Below the pieces are notes generated by a model, which did not search any database, was not told the origin of the DNA, and saw only the letters and a list, made by a program, of their open reading frames with translations. A stretch of 64,000 nt of DNA from Clostridiales bacterium (GTDB lineage Bacteria; Bacillota; Clostridia; Lachnospirales; Lachnospiraceae): NCBI GenBank assembly GCA_018374355.1, contig JAHAFI010000001.1, positions 186,001 to 250,000 of the forward strand. Reading direction: 5' to 3'. Shown in pieces: positions 41,803-50,933 of the stretch; positions within the stretch are counted from its first letter, which is position 1, and every line of letters starts with the position of its first letter. The position numbers were made by a program, and so were the translations under genes.

Positions 41803-43014
41803 TTAGAGATTCAGGGGAAGCTTCAAGTTGAACACTTTATCGGCAATCAGCGCTACAGAGCCAATCAGCGGGGCATCACCGTGGAAGGTGGAATGAAAAA
41901 TGCTCAAGGGGTGATGTTTGGCCGAAAGAGAAAGCGCTGCGAGCTTGTGCTGCAGGAGATCCTCGATAATCCTTCCGTTATTTGCTGAGTTGTAACCCAC
42001 GATAATTGTGGAGAGATTCAGCAGGTTGATGGTATTGGTAAGGGAATATGCGATATAGGAACAAAAATCCTCCAGAACAGAAGTTGCCAGTGTATCATGC
42101 TGATTTCCTGCGGTTACGATGTCGATCCATGAGGGGGTGAGAATGGAAGTCAGCGGAGAGGAAGGATAGAAAGGAGCAAGATCCTGTATCCTTCGTCGCA
42201 TATTGTTCACGTTTGCATAAAGATCAAGGCAGCCGCGGTTGCCGCAGGCGCAAAACGGACCATCAAAGTTAATAGAGGTATGTCCGATTTCACCGCTTTG
42301 ACCGGAATCCCCATCGTATAAGGTGTGATTCAGAACAAAGCCTGCACCGATTCCGTTCATGATATGGAGATATGCAAAATTTGGAGTATCAATTCCGGCT
42401 CCAAAGAGTTTTTCCGCAAAAGCTCCGGCAGTAGCGTCATTGACCAGAAATACAGGAAGTCCGGTTTTTTCCCTGAAAATAGAAACAATAGGCAGATTTT
42501 CAATGCCATAAAAATAAGGCGGTTTCAGAATGATACCTTGTTCGGAATCCAGAGGACCTACGGATGCAATTCCGATGGCAAGGATTTTGCGGAGAGTCTG
42601 TTTGCGGCATTTGCTGAAAAGACTCCAGATGATATCCAGAAGCTCCTGTTTGGAATGGAGAACTTCATAAACGTGTTCCAGACGGAAAAAAATCTTTCCG
42701 CCAAGATCAGAAAGAACAATCTGACAGAGTTCTCTCTTTATAAGGATTCCGCAGATGCAGGGCGAATTTTCGGACAAAGCCAGCATGATTGGCTTTCGCC
42801 CGTAATTTGCAGAAAACTGAGGAGTGTTTACTTCCTGAATCAAACCTACTGAAAGGAGTTCAGTGACAATATTTCCCACAGTCATTTTGGAAAGGCCTGT
42901 AATCCGTGAAATATCTACTCGTGAAATGGCATCACTCATTGCGATATGTTTAAGAACTAACATTCGGTTTTGGATTTTTACGTCAAGGATATTGGAACCT
43001 GTTTTGGATTTCAT
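41803..43014 (-). CDS. ROK-family transcriptional repressor (XylR/NagC type)
   Basis: A 403-residue regulator with an N-terminal winged helix (AISRVDISRITGLSKMTVGN) and a C-terminal ROK sugar-binding domain including GIGAGFVLNHTLY, SGEIGH and the zinc motif CACGNRGCLD. It stands at the centre of the mannoside locus, opposite to both arms, and is the obvious repressor of both; the inducer would be mannose or a mannoside. AGGAGGTG precedes the minus-strand ATG. The kinase ATP-site residues are only partly kept, as in other ROK repressors. Confidence 0.88.
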   Translation of the reverse strand: MKSKTGSNILDVKIQNRMLVLKHIAMSDAISRVDISRITGLSKMTVGNIVTELLSVGLIQEVNTPQFSANYGRKPIMLALSENSPCICGILIKRELCQIVLSDLGGKIFFRLEHVYEVLHSKQELLDIIWSLFSKCRKQTLRKILAIGIASVGPLDSEQGIILKPPYFYGIENLPIVSIFREKTGLPVFLVNDATAGAFAEKLFGAGIDTPNFAYLHIMNGIGAGFVLNHTLYDGDSGQSGEIGHTSINFDGPFCACGNRGCLDLYANVNNMRRRIQDLAPFYPSSPLTSILTPSWIDIVTAGNQHDTLATSVLEDFCSYIAYSLTNTINLLNLSTIIVGYNSANNGRIIEDLLQHKLAALSLSAKHHPLSIFHSTFHGDAPLIGSVALIADKVFNLKLPLNL

Positions 43015-43049
43015 AGTACACCTCCTTTGGAAAAATATAGTATATTACA

Positions 43050-43090
43050 ATTATAATACAGTGGTTAGTAAAAAACAATAATAAGACTAA
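43050..43090 (-). promoter_or_regulatory. promoter and possible operator of the ROK repressor
   Basis: Minus strand TTGTTT (43078-43073) and TATAAT (43055-43050), 17-base spacer. The inverted repeat TTAGT (43065-43069) / ACTAA (43086-43090) overlaps the -35, similar in form to XylR-type ROK operators, suggesting autoregulation. Confidence 0.6.
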
Positions 43091-43195
43091 GTTACTAAGT
43101 GGGAGGGAAAAATGACTAAAACTATGAAATACGCACAAAAATCGCGGGGTAAAAATGTGCAAAAAGGAAAAAATGATATAATATAGTAAAAGTAA

Positions 43196-43230
43196 TTGAC
43201 TTTATAATAAAGCAATGTTACTATTGTCTT
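43196..43230 (+). promoter_or_regulatory. promoter and operator of the mannoside ABC operon
   Basis: TTGACT (43196-43201) and TACTAT (43219-43224), 17-base spacer, with the inverted repeat AAGCAAT-N6-ATTG-CTT across the -10. It shares this CAAT-N6-ATTG layout and flanking bases with the promoter at 38256-38284, so both transcripts probably answer to the same repressor. Confidence 0.65.
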
Positions 43231-43294
43231 ACAAAAGAAAATAGCTTTCCACAAAAGTCTGACGAAAGAGATGTGGAAGAAAAGGAGGAAAAAT

Positions 43295-44707
43295 ATGTTT
43301 AAAAGAAAAGCAGCAGGTTTTATGGCAGCATTGATGTGCGCATCGTTAGTTGGCTGTGGCGGCGGAGAGACCAAAACAGAAACTAAAGATACAGGTGATG
43401 GCGAAGCGAAAACAGAAGCTTCTGCAGATGATGCGAAGAAAGAAGATTCGGGATCTGATGAGGTAATTAAAATTGCACTGTCTGCCAATGATGTTGAACT
43501 GTTCTATGGAGACGTAATTGAAAAGTTTGAAGCTGAGACCGGAAAAGATGTTGAAACCATAGAGATTCCTCAGGGTGCTGATATGTACACTAAGATTACC
43601 ATGATGATGCAGTCTCCGGAAACCTGTCCGGACGTAATTGCTGAGGATGGATTCATGATTATGTCCGATGCAAAAGCAAATTATCTGGAACCGCTGGACG
43701 ATATGATTGCTGAATGGGAAGACACAGAGCAGTTTAACGAAGCAGTATTTGCAGGCGGTAAAGGTGAGGATGGAGTACAGTATGGAATTCCATACTCCAC
43801 AGATGTCCAGTGTATCTGGTATGACAAGCAGTTAATGGAAGAAGCCGGTGTTCCGGTTCCATTTGAACCAAAGACATGGGATGACATCATCGAAGCTGGT
43901 AAAAAGATCAAAGCGCTGGGGGATGACATTATTCCATTATACATTTTTGCCTCTAAGGCTGCACCGGAAGAGACATCCATGAGAACATTTCAGGAATACT
44001 ACGCAGGAACGGGCGGTTCTCTGTATGATTTCGAAACAGGAAAATGGATTGTTGATAAAGAGAATCTGTTAAAAGTATTTAATTTTGTAAATGATATCTT
44101 TAACGTAGAAAAAATTGCTCCTCCGATGAGTGATGTTGCTACAAACGGTATTGAATCTGTTTATAAAGCCGACCAGATGCAGAATCATAAACTGGGAATG
44201 ATCTCTACAGGAAGCTGGACAGCAGGAGACTGGGGCGAAGGCGGACAGTCACCATGGCCGGAATGGAAAGAGACATGGGCAGTTGCAAAAATTCCTACCT
44301 ATGATGGAAGCGGAGACGGATATGCGACAATGTCCGGTGGATGGACATGGGCTATTCCGAAAAATGCGAACAATAAAGAGGGTGGAAAAGAACTTCTGAA
44401 ATTCCTTGCAAATAAAGAAAATCAGGTAGATTACGCTCTGTACAGCGGCAATCTGGCCGTACGTAAAGACGTTATGGAAGATCCGGCTTACACAGGACAG
44501 GATCCATCCGTTATCAATGAAACATCTGCCATGCTTGATTTTACACACTTCCGTCCTTCCGTAGAAGGATACGCAACACTGACAGCTATGTTTACAGAGG
44601 TAACAGAAAGCGTTGCTCTGGGAGCGGCTACACCAGAAGAAGCAGTTGAAACATTCGAATCTGAAATGAAACGAATCGCCGGAGAAGACAAAGTTACTGT
44701 AAAATAA
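43295..44707 (+). CDS. sugar ABC transporter substrate-binding lipoprotein
   Basis: Extracellular binding protein of 470 residues for an oligosaccharide importer. A lipoprotein signal peptide ends in SLVGC, followed by an acidic Asp/Lys/Glu linker to about residue 60. The mature part is a family 1 solute-binding protein (IEIPQGADMYTKITMMMQSP, GIPYSTDVQCIWYDKQLMEE, WTWAIPKNANNKEGGKELLK). AAGGAGG precedes the ATG at 43295. First gene of the operon; substrate is inferred to be a mannose-containing glycan from the downstream mannosidase. Confidence 0.92.
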   Translation: MFKRKAAGFMAALMCASLVGCGGGETKTETKDTGDGEAKTEASADDAKKEDSGSDEVIKIALSANDVELFYGDVIEKFEAETGKDVETIEIPQGADMYTKITMMMQSPETCPDVIAEDGFMIMSDAKANYLEPLDDMIAEWEDTEQFNEAVFAGGKGEDGVQYGIPYSTDVQCIWYDKQLMEEAGVPVPFEPKTWDDIIEAGKKIKALGDDIIPLYIFASKAAPEETSMRTFQEYYAGTGGSLYDFETGKWIVDKENLLKVFNFVNDIFNVEKIAPPMSDVATNGIESVYKADQMQNHKLGMISTGSWTAGDWGEGGQSPWPEWKETWAVAKIPTYDGSGDGYATMSGGWTWAIPKNANNKEGGKELLKFLANKENQVDYALYSGNLAVRKDVMEDPAYTGQDPSVINETSAMLDFTHFRPSVEGYATLTAMFTEVTESVALGAATPEEAVETFESEMKRIAGEDKVTVK

Positions 44708-44717
44708 GGCTTATTTA

Positions 44718-44744
44718 TCGGCTTGGGGCGCTGTCCCAAGCCGA
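44718..44744 (+). promoter_or_regulatory. intercistronic hairpin after the binding-protein gene
   Basis: TCGGCTTGGG (44718-44727) pairs perfectly with CCCAAGCCGA (44735-44744). No T-tract follows. Such stems after binding-protein genes stabilise the upstream mRNA part and reduce read-through, giving more binding protein than permease. Confidence 0.65.
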
Positions 44745-44764
44745 ATCTATCAAGGAGATAAACT

Positions 44765-45664
44765 ATGACTGGAATGGAAAAAAGTGCGAAAAGAAAAAAT
44801 CTGAAGTCTGTTTTGCTTTTTTCACCATCAATTCTATTGATTGGTATTTTCTTTATCGGTCCTATGATTATGACAGTATTCTTTTCTTTTACTAATATTT
44901 CATTGACCGGAACTGCGGCACAGGCAATGGAATTTGTAGGATTTCGGAATTTCATAGAGATTTTTAAAGATCCGAAACTGACGAAAGTATTGATAAACAC
45001 AATGGTATTTCTTGTCTTTTCGGGAATTATCGGACAACAATGTTTGGGATTTCTGATGGCATCTCTGATGAAAGGAAAAGGGCGGCTGATCCGTAAGATT
45101 GTAGGATTTACAGTAATAGCCGGATGGATTACCCCGGAGGTAGTAGCCTCCTTTATGTTCAGCTCATTTTTTGCAGATAAAGGGACATTAAATAAAATAC
45201 TAGATATTTTTGGCGCATCACCGATTTCATGGCTGTTTACATTTCCTATGGCATGTGTAATTGCAGCAAATATATGGAAAGGTTCCGCATATTCTATGAT
45301 GATGTTTCAGGCTTCGCTGGATAATATTTCAGATGATATTGTTGAGGCAGCCAAAATTGACGGAGCGAACGGTTTTCAGATTTTGACAAGAATTACAATT
45401 CCGATGATTAAGAGTACATTGGCAACAACATTTGTCGTTGTTACATTGGGAACACTGGGAACCTTTGGACTGGTATTTGCGCTGACAGGAGGCGGTCCGG
45501 GTATTGCAACTACTACCCTGTCGATTTTCATGTACCAGAAGGCATTTATTGCTTATCAGATCGGTTACGGAATGGCAATTGCCTTGATTCTGCTGGCAGT
45601 GGGAATTGCTTTGAGTTTACTATATATGCATTTGATTCATGCAGATACGAGAGCAGACGAATAG
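44765..45664 (+). CDS. sugar ABC transporter permease (MalF type)
   Basis: A 299-residue permease of the binding-protein-dependent transport family with six hydrophobic segments. The cytosolic EAA loop reads DDIVEAAKIDGANGFQILTR, contacting the ATPase. It is the first of two permeases; no ATPase gene is present in the operon, so a shared MsmK-like ATPase encoded elsewhere is expected. AAGGAG precedes the ATG. Confidence 0.92.
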   Translation: MTGMEKSAKRKNLKSVLLFSPSILLIGIFFIGPMIMTVFFSFTNISLTGTAAQAMEFVGFRNFIEIFKDPKLTKVLINTMVFLVFSGIIGQQCLGFLMASLMKGKGRLIRKIVGFTVIAGWITPEVVASFMFSSFFADKGTLNKILDIFGASPISWLFTFPMACVIAANIWKGSAYSMMMFQASLDNISDDIVEAAKIDGANGFQILTRITIPMIKSTLATTFVVVTLGTLGTFGLVFALTGGGPGIATTTLSIFMYQKAFIAYQIGYGMAIALILLAVGIALSLLYMHLIHADTRADE

Positions 45665-45676
45665 GAGGCGGAAAAT

Positions 45677-46504
45677 ATGAAAAGCAAGAAAAAGATCCGA
45701 AAAGCAATACCGTATATTATATTGTTAAGCATAGCTTTTGTATTCTTTCTGCCGCTTTTGTGGATGATTTTTGCAGCATTTGATCCAAATGCAACGCAGG
45801 GGCTGACAGTACCTAAAAATCCCAGTCTGGAAAATTTCCGTGCAGTTCTTTCAAACACAAGAAATATAAGAGGCTTTCTTAACAGTTTGCTTGTTTCACT
45901 GTCTCAGACAGCAATTGTAATTGTGTGTTCTCTGCTGGCGGCATATCCCCTTTCCAGATACAATCTGAAAGCCGGACAAAAGATTACTATGGGAATGTTG
46001 TTTTTGACTTCAATTCCGATTACAGCAGTAATGGTTCCTGTATATCAGTTATTTATTTCATTGAAGCTGGTGGACTCGCAGTTTGGAACCATTATCTTTC
46101 TGGCGGCATCTGCATTGCCGTATGGAATCTGGATGATGAAAAACTTTTTGGACAGTGTATCGGTTGAGCTGGAAGAGGCGGCGTGGATTGATGGGGCATC
46201 CACATTCGGAAGTATGATTCACGTGGTTCTGCCATTGATGGTTCCGGGGCTCTTTACTGTAGCAATGTTTACGTTTGTAGGAAGCTGGGGCAACTTCTTC
46301 GTGCCGTTGATTCTTCTACAGACAACAGAAAAACTGCCGGCCTCCATCAATATTTACCGTTTCTTCGGTGAACATGGAGCTGTAGTTTATGGGCAGTTGG
46401 CAGCATATTCGATCATGTATATGCTTCCTGTATTTGTACTTTATTTTTTCTCACAAAACTATATGTCAAAAGGCTTCTCCATGAGCGGAGCAGCAAAAGG
46501 ATAA
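45677..46504 (+). CDS. sugar ABC transporter permease (MalG type)
   Basis: A 275-residue permease, partner of the MalF-type subunit 12 bases upstream. Six hydrophobic segments and the EAA loop VELEEAAWIDGASTFGSMIH are visible. AGGAGG precedes the ATG. With the binding protein and the other permease it forms a CUT1-type importer lacking its own ATPase. Confidence 0.92.
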   Translation: MKSKKKIRKAIPYIILLSIAFVFFLPLLWMIFAAFDPNATQGLTVPKNPSLENFRAVLSNTRNIRGFLNSLLVSLSQTAIVIVCSLLAAYPLSRYNLKAGQKITMGMLFLTSIPITAVMVPVYQLFISLKLVDSQFGTIIFLAASALPYGIWMMKNFLDSVSVELEEAAWIDGASTFGSMIHVVLPLMVPGLFTVAMFTFVGSWGNFFVPLILLQTTEKLPASINIYRFFGEHGAVVYGQLAAYSIMYMLPVFVLYFFSQNYMSKGFSMSGAAKG

Positions 46505-46519
46505 TGAAAGGAGAACACA

Positions 46520-49000
46520 ATGAAAAAACTATACATGATTGGAAACGCACATTTGGACCCGGTATGGCTCTGGCCATGGCAGGAGGGCTTTCAGGAAAAT
46601 AAGGCAACGTGCAGATCAGCGCTGGACCGCTTAAAGGAATACGCAGATGTGGTATTTACCTCCAGCTCCGCCCAGTTTTATGAGTGGATCGAGCAGAATG
46701 ACCCGGAGATGTTTCAGGAGATCACAGCCCGGATTAAAGAAGGACGGTGGATTCTCTGCGGAGGCTGGTGGGTACAGCCGGACTGCAACATTCCATCCGG
46801 CGAATCCTTTGCCCGCCACGGACTGATTTCCCAGAATTATTTTAAGAAAAAATTTGGTGTAATCGCAAAAACAGGATATAACGTAGACAGTTTCGGACAT
46901 AACGGAATGATGCCCCAGATATTAAAGCTTTCAGGAATGGACAACTATGTGTTCATGCGTCCGGGACCTCACGAAAAAGGACTTCCAGCAAGAAATTTCG
47001 TGTGGGAATCGGATGATGGTTCCAGAGTAAATGCATACCGGATTCCTTACTCCTATGGAACTTTTGGAGAACTGGCAGACCATATCAAAGGCTGCCTGAC
47101 AGAGTTCGATCCCGGTGTGGATGAGCTGATGTGCTTTTACGGCGTGGGCAATCACGGCGGCGGTCCCACCATTGAAAATATCAATGAAGTGAAACGCCTT
47201 CAGGAAGAACTGAAGGATGAAGTGGAAATCATCTTTGCCGATCCGGATACCTATTTTTTCGACCTGAAAAGCAGATATGACAATCTTCCGGTAGTCCATG
47301 ATGATCTTCAGCATCATGCAAGCGGATGCTACAGCGCCCAGTCAGAGATCAAGAAAAATAACAGAAGGGCAGAGAACCATCTGCTGAGAGCGGAAAAATT
47401 CAGTGTCCTGTCGGAATGTGTCAGTGGAATGAAGTGCCTTGAAAATCTCACGGGGGCATGGAAACGTGTACTGTTCAATCAGTTCCATGATATTCTTGCA
47501 GGCTCCAGCATTGAACGGACGTACGACGATACAAGAAATGAGCATGGAGAAGCCCTGTCGGTGGCGGCAAGAGCGGAAAACCATGGACTTCAGGCGATTT
47601 CCTTTAAGGTAAATATTCCGATGGAAGAGTATATGCTGCCCGTAGTAGTATTTAACCCTCATTCATGGGAGGTCTGCGAAAATGTGGAAATCGAAACAGG
47701 AATGTTCAGCAACTCCTGCGGCGGCGATTCCTATCTGGTAAAAGACAGCGAAGGAAATCTCATCCCTTCTCAGGCAATCGAAGCAGATGCAAAAGTGAAC
47801 GGAAGAAACAGAATTGTATTCCCGGCAAAAGTTCCGGCTCTTGGCTATGCGCTGTTTTGCCTTTACGGTCAGGAAGGAAGCAAAGAAACGGCAAAGATAA
47901 ACCAGAACCTGATACTGGAAAATGAAAATCTGAAAGTAATCTTTGATGAGAAAACAGGCGGCATTTCCTCCATGTGGAATAAAAAAGAAAAATTGGAATT
48001 TTGTGACGGCGTAATGGGACGGGCAGCGGTTATTCTGGATGATTCGGACGCATGGAGCCATGGAGTTATGCGGTTTGCGGATATAGAGGGATATTTCACC
48101 CCGGTTTCCATGAAGAAAACCGAAGACGGAGAGGTCAGAAGCTCAATCCGTGTCATCAGCAAATATAAAAATTCCACGCTGGTACAGACCTATACGCTGT
48201 ACAAAGAGGAACAGATGATCCGTGTATCCGCAAAGGTGAACTGGCAGGAAAAATTCCGCTGCCTGAAGATACAATTCCCGGTAAATCTGGACCAGTACCA
48301 CGGAACCTACGAGATTCCTTTCGGAAATATTGAAAAAGCATGCAACGGAGAAGAGGAACCGGTACAGCGCTGGATGGACCTGTCAGGAATACAGGAAGCG
48401 CCCAACAATTCCACGGGAATGCAGAACAACGAGCGGAAAGTAATTTGCGGTATGGCAGTCCTAAATGACGGAAAATACAGCGCAAGTATGGAGCGGAACC
48501 GGATGGATCTGATGATCCTTCGAAGCCCGGTCTATGCACATCACAATCCTCATGTTCTGGTAAAAGAGGAGGACGATTACTCCTTTATCGATCAGGGAAT
48601 CCAGAAATTCGGATACGTATTAGTACCCCATATGGGAACATGGAAAACGGGAAGCATTGTGCAAAAAGCAGAAGAACTGAACCAGCCGTGCACATCCATA
48701 ATTGAAACCTATCATAAAGGAGAATATCCTGTAAAAGCCGGATACCTTCAGATTGATAAGGAAAACGTTATCCTGTCAGCGCTCAAAAAGGCTCATGACG
48801 GAAACGGATATATTGCGCGTTTCTATGAGACTACAGGAGAAAACTGTGAAGTGAACATTTCCTTTGATCTGTTTGGAAAGGAAGTTCATGCTGCATTCCG
48901 TCCGTACGAAATCAAGACATTCCGTTTCAGCCGGAATCCGGGAGAGGAGCCTGAAGAGGTGAACCTTCTGGAATGGGGAAAGGAAAAAGAACTTCTGTAA
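46520..49000 (+). CDS. glycoside hydrolase family 38 alpha-mannosidase
   Basis: An 826-residue zinc-dependent alpha-mannosidase. The N-terminal domain has the zinc ligands in NAHLDPVWLWPWQEG (HxD), the nucleophile-bearing YNVDSFGHNGMMPQIL (Asp in VDSFGH), and FHDILAGSSIERTYDD with the second His-Asp pair; large beta-sandwich domains follow. No signal peptide, so it is cytoplasmic and trims imported alpha-mannosides, such as high-mannose N-glycan fragments or 2-O-mannosyl units. AAAGGAG precedes the ATG, 15 bases after the permease. Confidence 0.93.
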   Translation: MKKLYMIGNAHLDPVWLWPWQEGFQENKATCRSALDRLKEYADVVFTSSSAQFYEWIEQNDPEMFQEITARIKEGRWILCGGWWVQPDCNIPSGESFARHGLISQNYFKKKFGVIAKTGYNVDSFGHNGMMPQILKLSGMDNYVFMRPGPHEKGLPARNFVWESDDGSRVNAYRIPYSYGTFGELADHIKGCLTEFDPGVDELMCFYGVGNHGGGPTIENINEVKRLQEELKDEVEIIFADPDTYFFDLKSRYDNLPVVHDDLQHHASGCYSAQSEIKKNNRRAENHLLRAEKFSVLSECVSGMKCLENLTGAWKRVLFNQFHDILAGSSIERTYDDTRNEHGEALSVAARAENHGLQAISFKVNIPMEEYMLPVVVFNPHSWEVCENVEIETGMFSNSCGGDSYLVKDSEGNLIPSQAIEADAKVNGRNRIVFPAKVPALGYALFCLYGQEGSKETAKINQNLILENENLKVIFDEKTGGISSMWNKKEKLEFCDGVMGRAAVILDDSDAWSHGVMRFADIEGYFTPVSMKKTEDGEVRSSIRVISKYKNSTLVQTYTLYKEEQMIRVSAKVNWQEKFRCLKIQFPVNLDQYHGTYEIPFGNIEKACNGEEEPVQRWMDLSGIQEAPNNSTGMQNNERKVICGMAVLNDGKYSASMERNRMDLMILRSPVYAHHNPHVLVKEEDDYSFIDQGIQKFGYVLVPHMGTWKTGSIVQKAEELNQPCTSIIETYHKGEYPVKAGYLQIDKENVILSALKKAHDGNGYIARFYETTGENCEVNISFDLFGKEVHAAFRPYEIKTFRFSRNPGEEPEEVNLLEWGKEKELL

Positions 49001-49012
49001 GGAGAACAGAGT

Positions 49013-50014
49013 ATGAAGGAATATATCTTTGGAATCGATATCGGCGGGACAAAATGTGCGGTGATACTGGGCCGTGGGGTTTTGAATCAGGGGGAAGAGG
49101 AGTATGAGGTTCTGGAGCGTCTCTGCTTTGAAACGGAGGCGTCCCGGGGGCCTGCCCCGGCAATCGAAAAAATGCTTCAGAGGATTCAGGAACTGTTGGA
49201 AAAACATCAACTGAAGGAAGAGCAGATTCTCGGCATCGGAATCAGCTGCGGAGGTCCTCTGGATCATGTTGCGGGGATAATCAAAAATCCGCCGAATCTG
49301 TACGGTTGGGATAACGTCCCCATTGTGGACATCCTTGAGAAAAAATTTCATATTCCCACTTACATACAGAACGATGCCAATGCCTGTGCGCTGGCAGAAT
49401 GGAAATTCGGCGCCGCCAGAGGATATCAGAACGTGGTATTTCTAACCTTCGGCACCGGGCTGGGAGCAGGACTGATTCTGAACGGACAGCTTTATACCGG
49501 TATGGACGATATGGCAGGGGAAGTAGGACATGTGCGTCTGACGGAGGACGGCCCGGTGGGATTCGGAAAGGCGGGGGCTTTTGAAGGATACTGCAGCGGA
49601 GGGGGAATTGCCCAGATCGCCAGAACGAAGGTTTTGGAAAAATTGCAGATGGGAGAAACTCCGGCTATCTGCCCGGATCTGTCCCGGTTGGATAAGCTTT
49701 CAGCAAAAACCGTAGCGCTGGCGGCAAGGGAGGGCGATTCGCTGTCTCTGGATATTTACCGGACCTGCGGCCATTATCTGGGGCTGGGTCTGTCCATTTT
49801 GATTGACATTTTGAATCCCCAGATCATCGTGTTGGGGAGTGTCTATGAGCGCAGCGGCGATCTGATGTATGATGCCATGATGGAGGTTGTGGAAAAAGAG
49901 ACACTGGAAATTTCAAGAAGAGGCTGCAAAATTGAAGCGGCAAAGCTAGGCAACCAAATTGGTGATTATGCGGCGCTTTCTGTTGCACTTCAGGGAGGAA
50001 GCCATGAGCAGTGA
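49013..50014 (+). CDS. ROK-family sugar kinase
   Basis: A 333-residue ROK protein without a DNA-binding domain. The ATP-binding start FGIDIGGTKCAVILGR, catalytic-base region IQNDANACALAEWKFG, FGTGLGAGLILNGQLY and GEVGHVRL are conserved. The usual CxCGxxGC zinc motif is replaced by FGKAGAFEGYCSGGG, a common variant. It probably phosphorylates mannose or another hexose freed by the mannosidases. AAGGAGAA precedes the ATG. The next gene begins inside its 3' end. Confidence 0.85.
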   Translation: MKEYIFGIDIGGTKCAVILGRGVLNQGEEEYEVLERLCFETEASRGPAPAIEKMLQRIQELLEKHQLKEEQILGIGISCGGPLDHVAGIIKNPPNLYGWDNVPIVDILEKKFHIPTYIQNDANACALAEWKFGAARGYQNVVFLTFGTGLGAGLILNGQLYTGMDDMAGEVGHVRLTEDGPVGFGKAGAFEGYCSGGGIAQIARTKVLEKLQMGETPAICPDLSRLDKLSAKTVALAAREGDSLSLDIYRTCGHYLGLGLSILIDILNPQIIVLGSVYERSGDLMYDAMMEVVEKETLEISRRGCKIEAAKLGNQIGDYAALSVALQGGSHEQ

Positions 50015-50633
50015 ACGAAAGATTTTTGAAGAGTTTTTAAAGGATAATCCCAGACTGACAGAGCTTCCAGTATGGGAAGCGTATGAAATCCTTCTGGAAA
50101 GCTGTATTCGGGGAGGTAAGGTTTTAACCTGCGGGAACGGAGGAAGCGCCTCTGATTCCGCGCACATTGTAGGGGAGCTGATGAAAGGATTTCGGCTGAG
50201 CAGAAAGCTGGATGAGCAGGAGCAGAGTATTTTTTCAAAAATGGAGGGGGGAGCATATCTGGCGGAGCATCTCCAGAGAGGAATCCCTGCGATTTCCCTG
50301 TGCAGCGAGGACGCACTTTTAACGGCGGTGGGAAATGATACCGCATACCGGATGGTGTTTGCACAGCAGGTATATGGGTATGGCGTGGAGGGGGACGTTC
50401 TGATTGCCATGTCTACCTCCGGCAATTCAGGCAATGTAGTGAATGCGGCCAAAACAGCAAAGGCGCTGAATATGAAGGTAATCGGAATCACCGGAGACGC
50501 AGATTCCCAATTGGAAAAATACAGTGACATTTGTCTGCGTATGCCTGCCAAAGAAACCTACCGGATACAGGAATATACCCTTCCTGTATATCATGCGCTG
50601 TGTGCGATGCTGGAAGAAAAGATGTTTGGTTGA
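50004..50633 (+). CDS. SIS-domain sugar-phosphate isomerase (GmhA-like)
   Basis: A 209-residue phosphosugar isomerase of the GmhA/sedoheptulose-7-phosphate isomerase type: CGNGGSASDSAHIVGELMKG, SLCSEDALLTAVGND and AMSTSGNSGNVVNAAKTAKA are the family signatures. About 45 residues longer in the loop after the first motif than minimal SIS domains. It overlaps the ROK kinase by 11 bases. No LPS-heptose genes are nearby, so it more likely isomerises the phosphorylated sugar from the mannoside pathway. AGGGAGGAA precedes the ATG at 50004. Confidence 0.8.
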   Translation: MSSERKIFEEFLKDNPRLTELPVWEAYEILLESCIRGGKVLTCGNGGSASDSAHIVGELMKGFRLSRKLDEQEQSIFSKMEGGAYLAEHLQRGIPAISLCSEDALLTAVGNDTAYRMVFAQQVYGYGVEGDVLIAMSTSGNSGNVVNAAKTAKALNMKVIGITGDADSQLEKYSDICLRMPAKETYRIQEYTLPVYHALCAMLEEKMFG

Positions 50634-50638
50634 GAAAA

Positions 50639-50684
50639 AAGAAAGACCCTGAGGGCGTTGGCCTTCCGGGGTCTTTCTTTTTTG
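50639..50684 (+). terminator. Rho-independent terminator of the mannoside operon
   Basis: AAGAAAGACCC (50639-50649) pairs with GGGTCTTTCTT (from 50669), with an internal GGC/GCC part and a following T-run. Confidence 0.85.
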
Positions 50685-50858
50685 CAGAAAATCAGGGCTG
50701 CTCTACAGGAAAAAGATATACGTTAAGGAAAAAATCATGATATGATAATCAATAGATTGCACAATGGTGCATCAGAACAGAATTGGTGACAAAATCAAGA
50801 AAACCCTGAGAAGAATTTTCATCGGATTTTCGCAGATTTTAAGAAAAATGTCAGTTTT

Positions 50859-50892
50859 ATATCAAAAAAATATTTGTTTTTTTTGATATGAT
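50859..50892 (+). promoter_or_regulatory. A/T-tract palindrome and -10 before the VanR-like gene
   Basis: ATATCAAAAAAA (50859-50870) and TTTTTTTGATAT (50878-50889) form a 12-bp inverted repeat with a 7-base gap. TATGAT (50887-50892) is a -10 candidate without a consensus -35. The palindrome is a likely operator of this two-component operon. Confidence 0.5.
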
Positions 50893-50933
50893 ACAAGGGT
50901 CAAAAGAAGAAAACGACAGAAAGAGTGGGGAGC

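Noticed and set aside
50004..50633. Heptose biosynthesis for LPS
   Set aside because: The organism looks Gram-positive and no gmhB/hldE-type genes are present; the SIS protein belongs to the mannoside operon.
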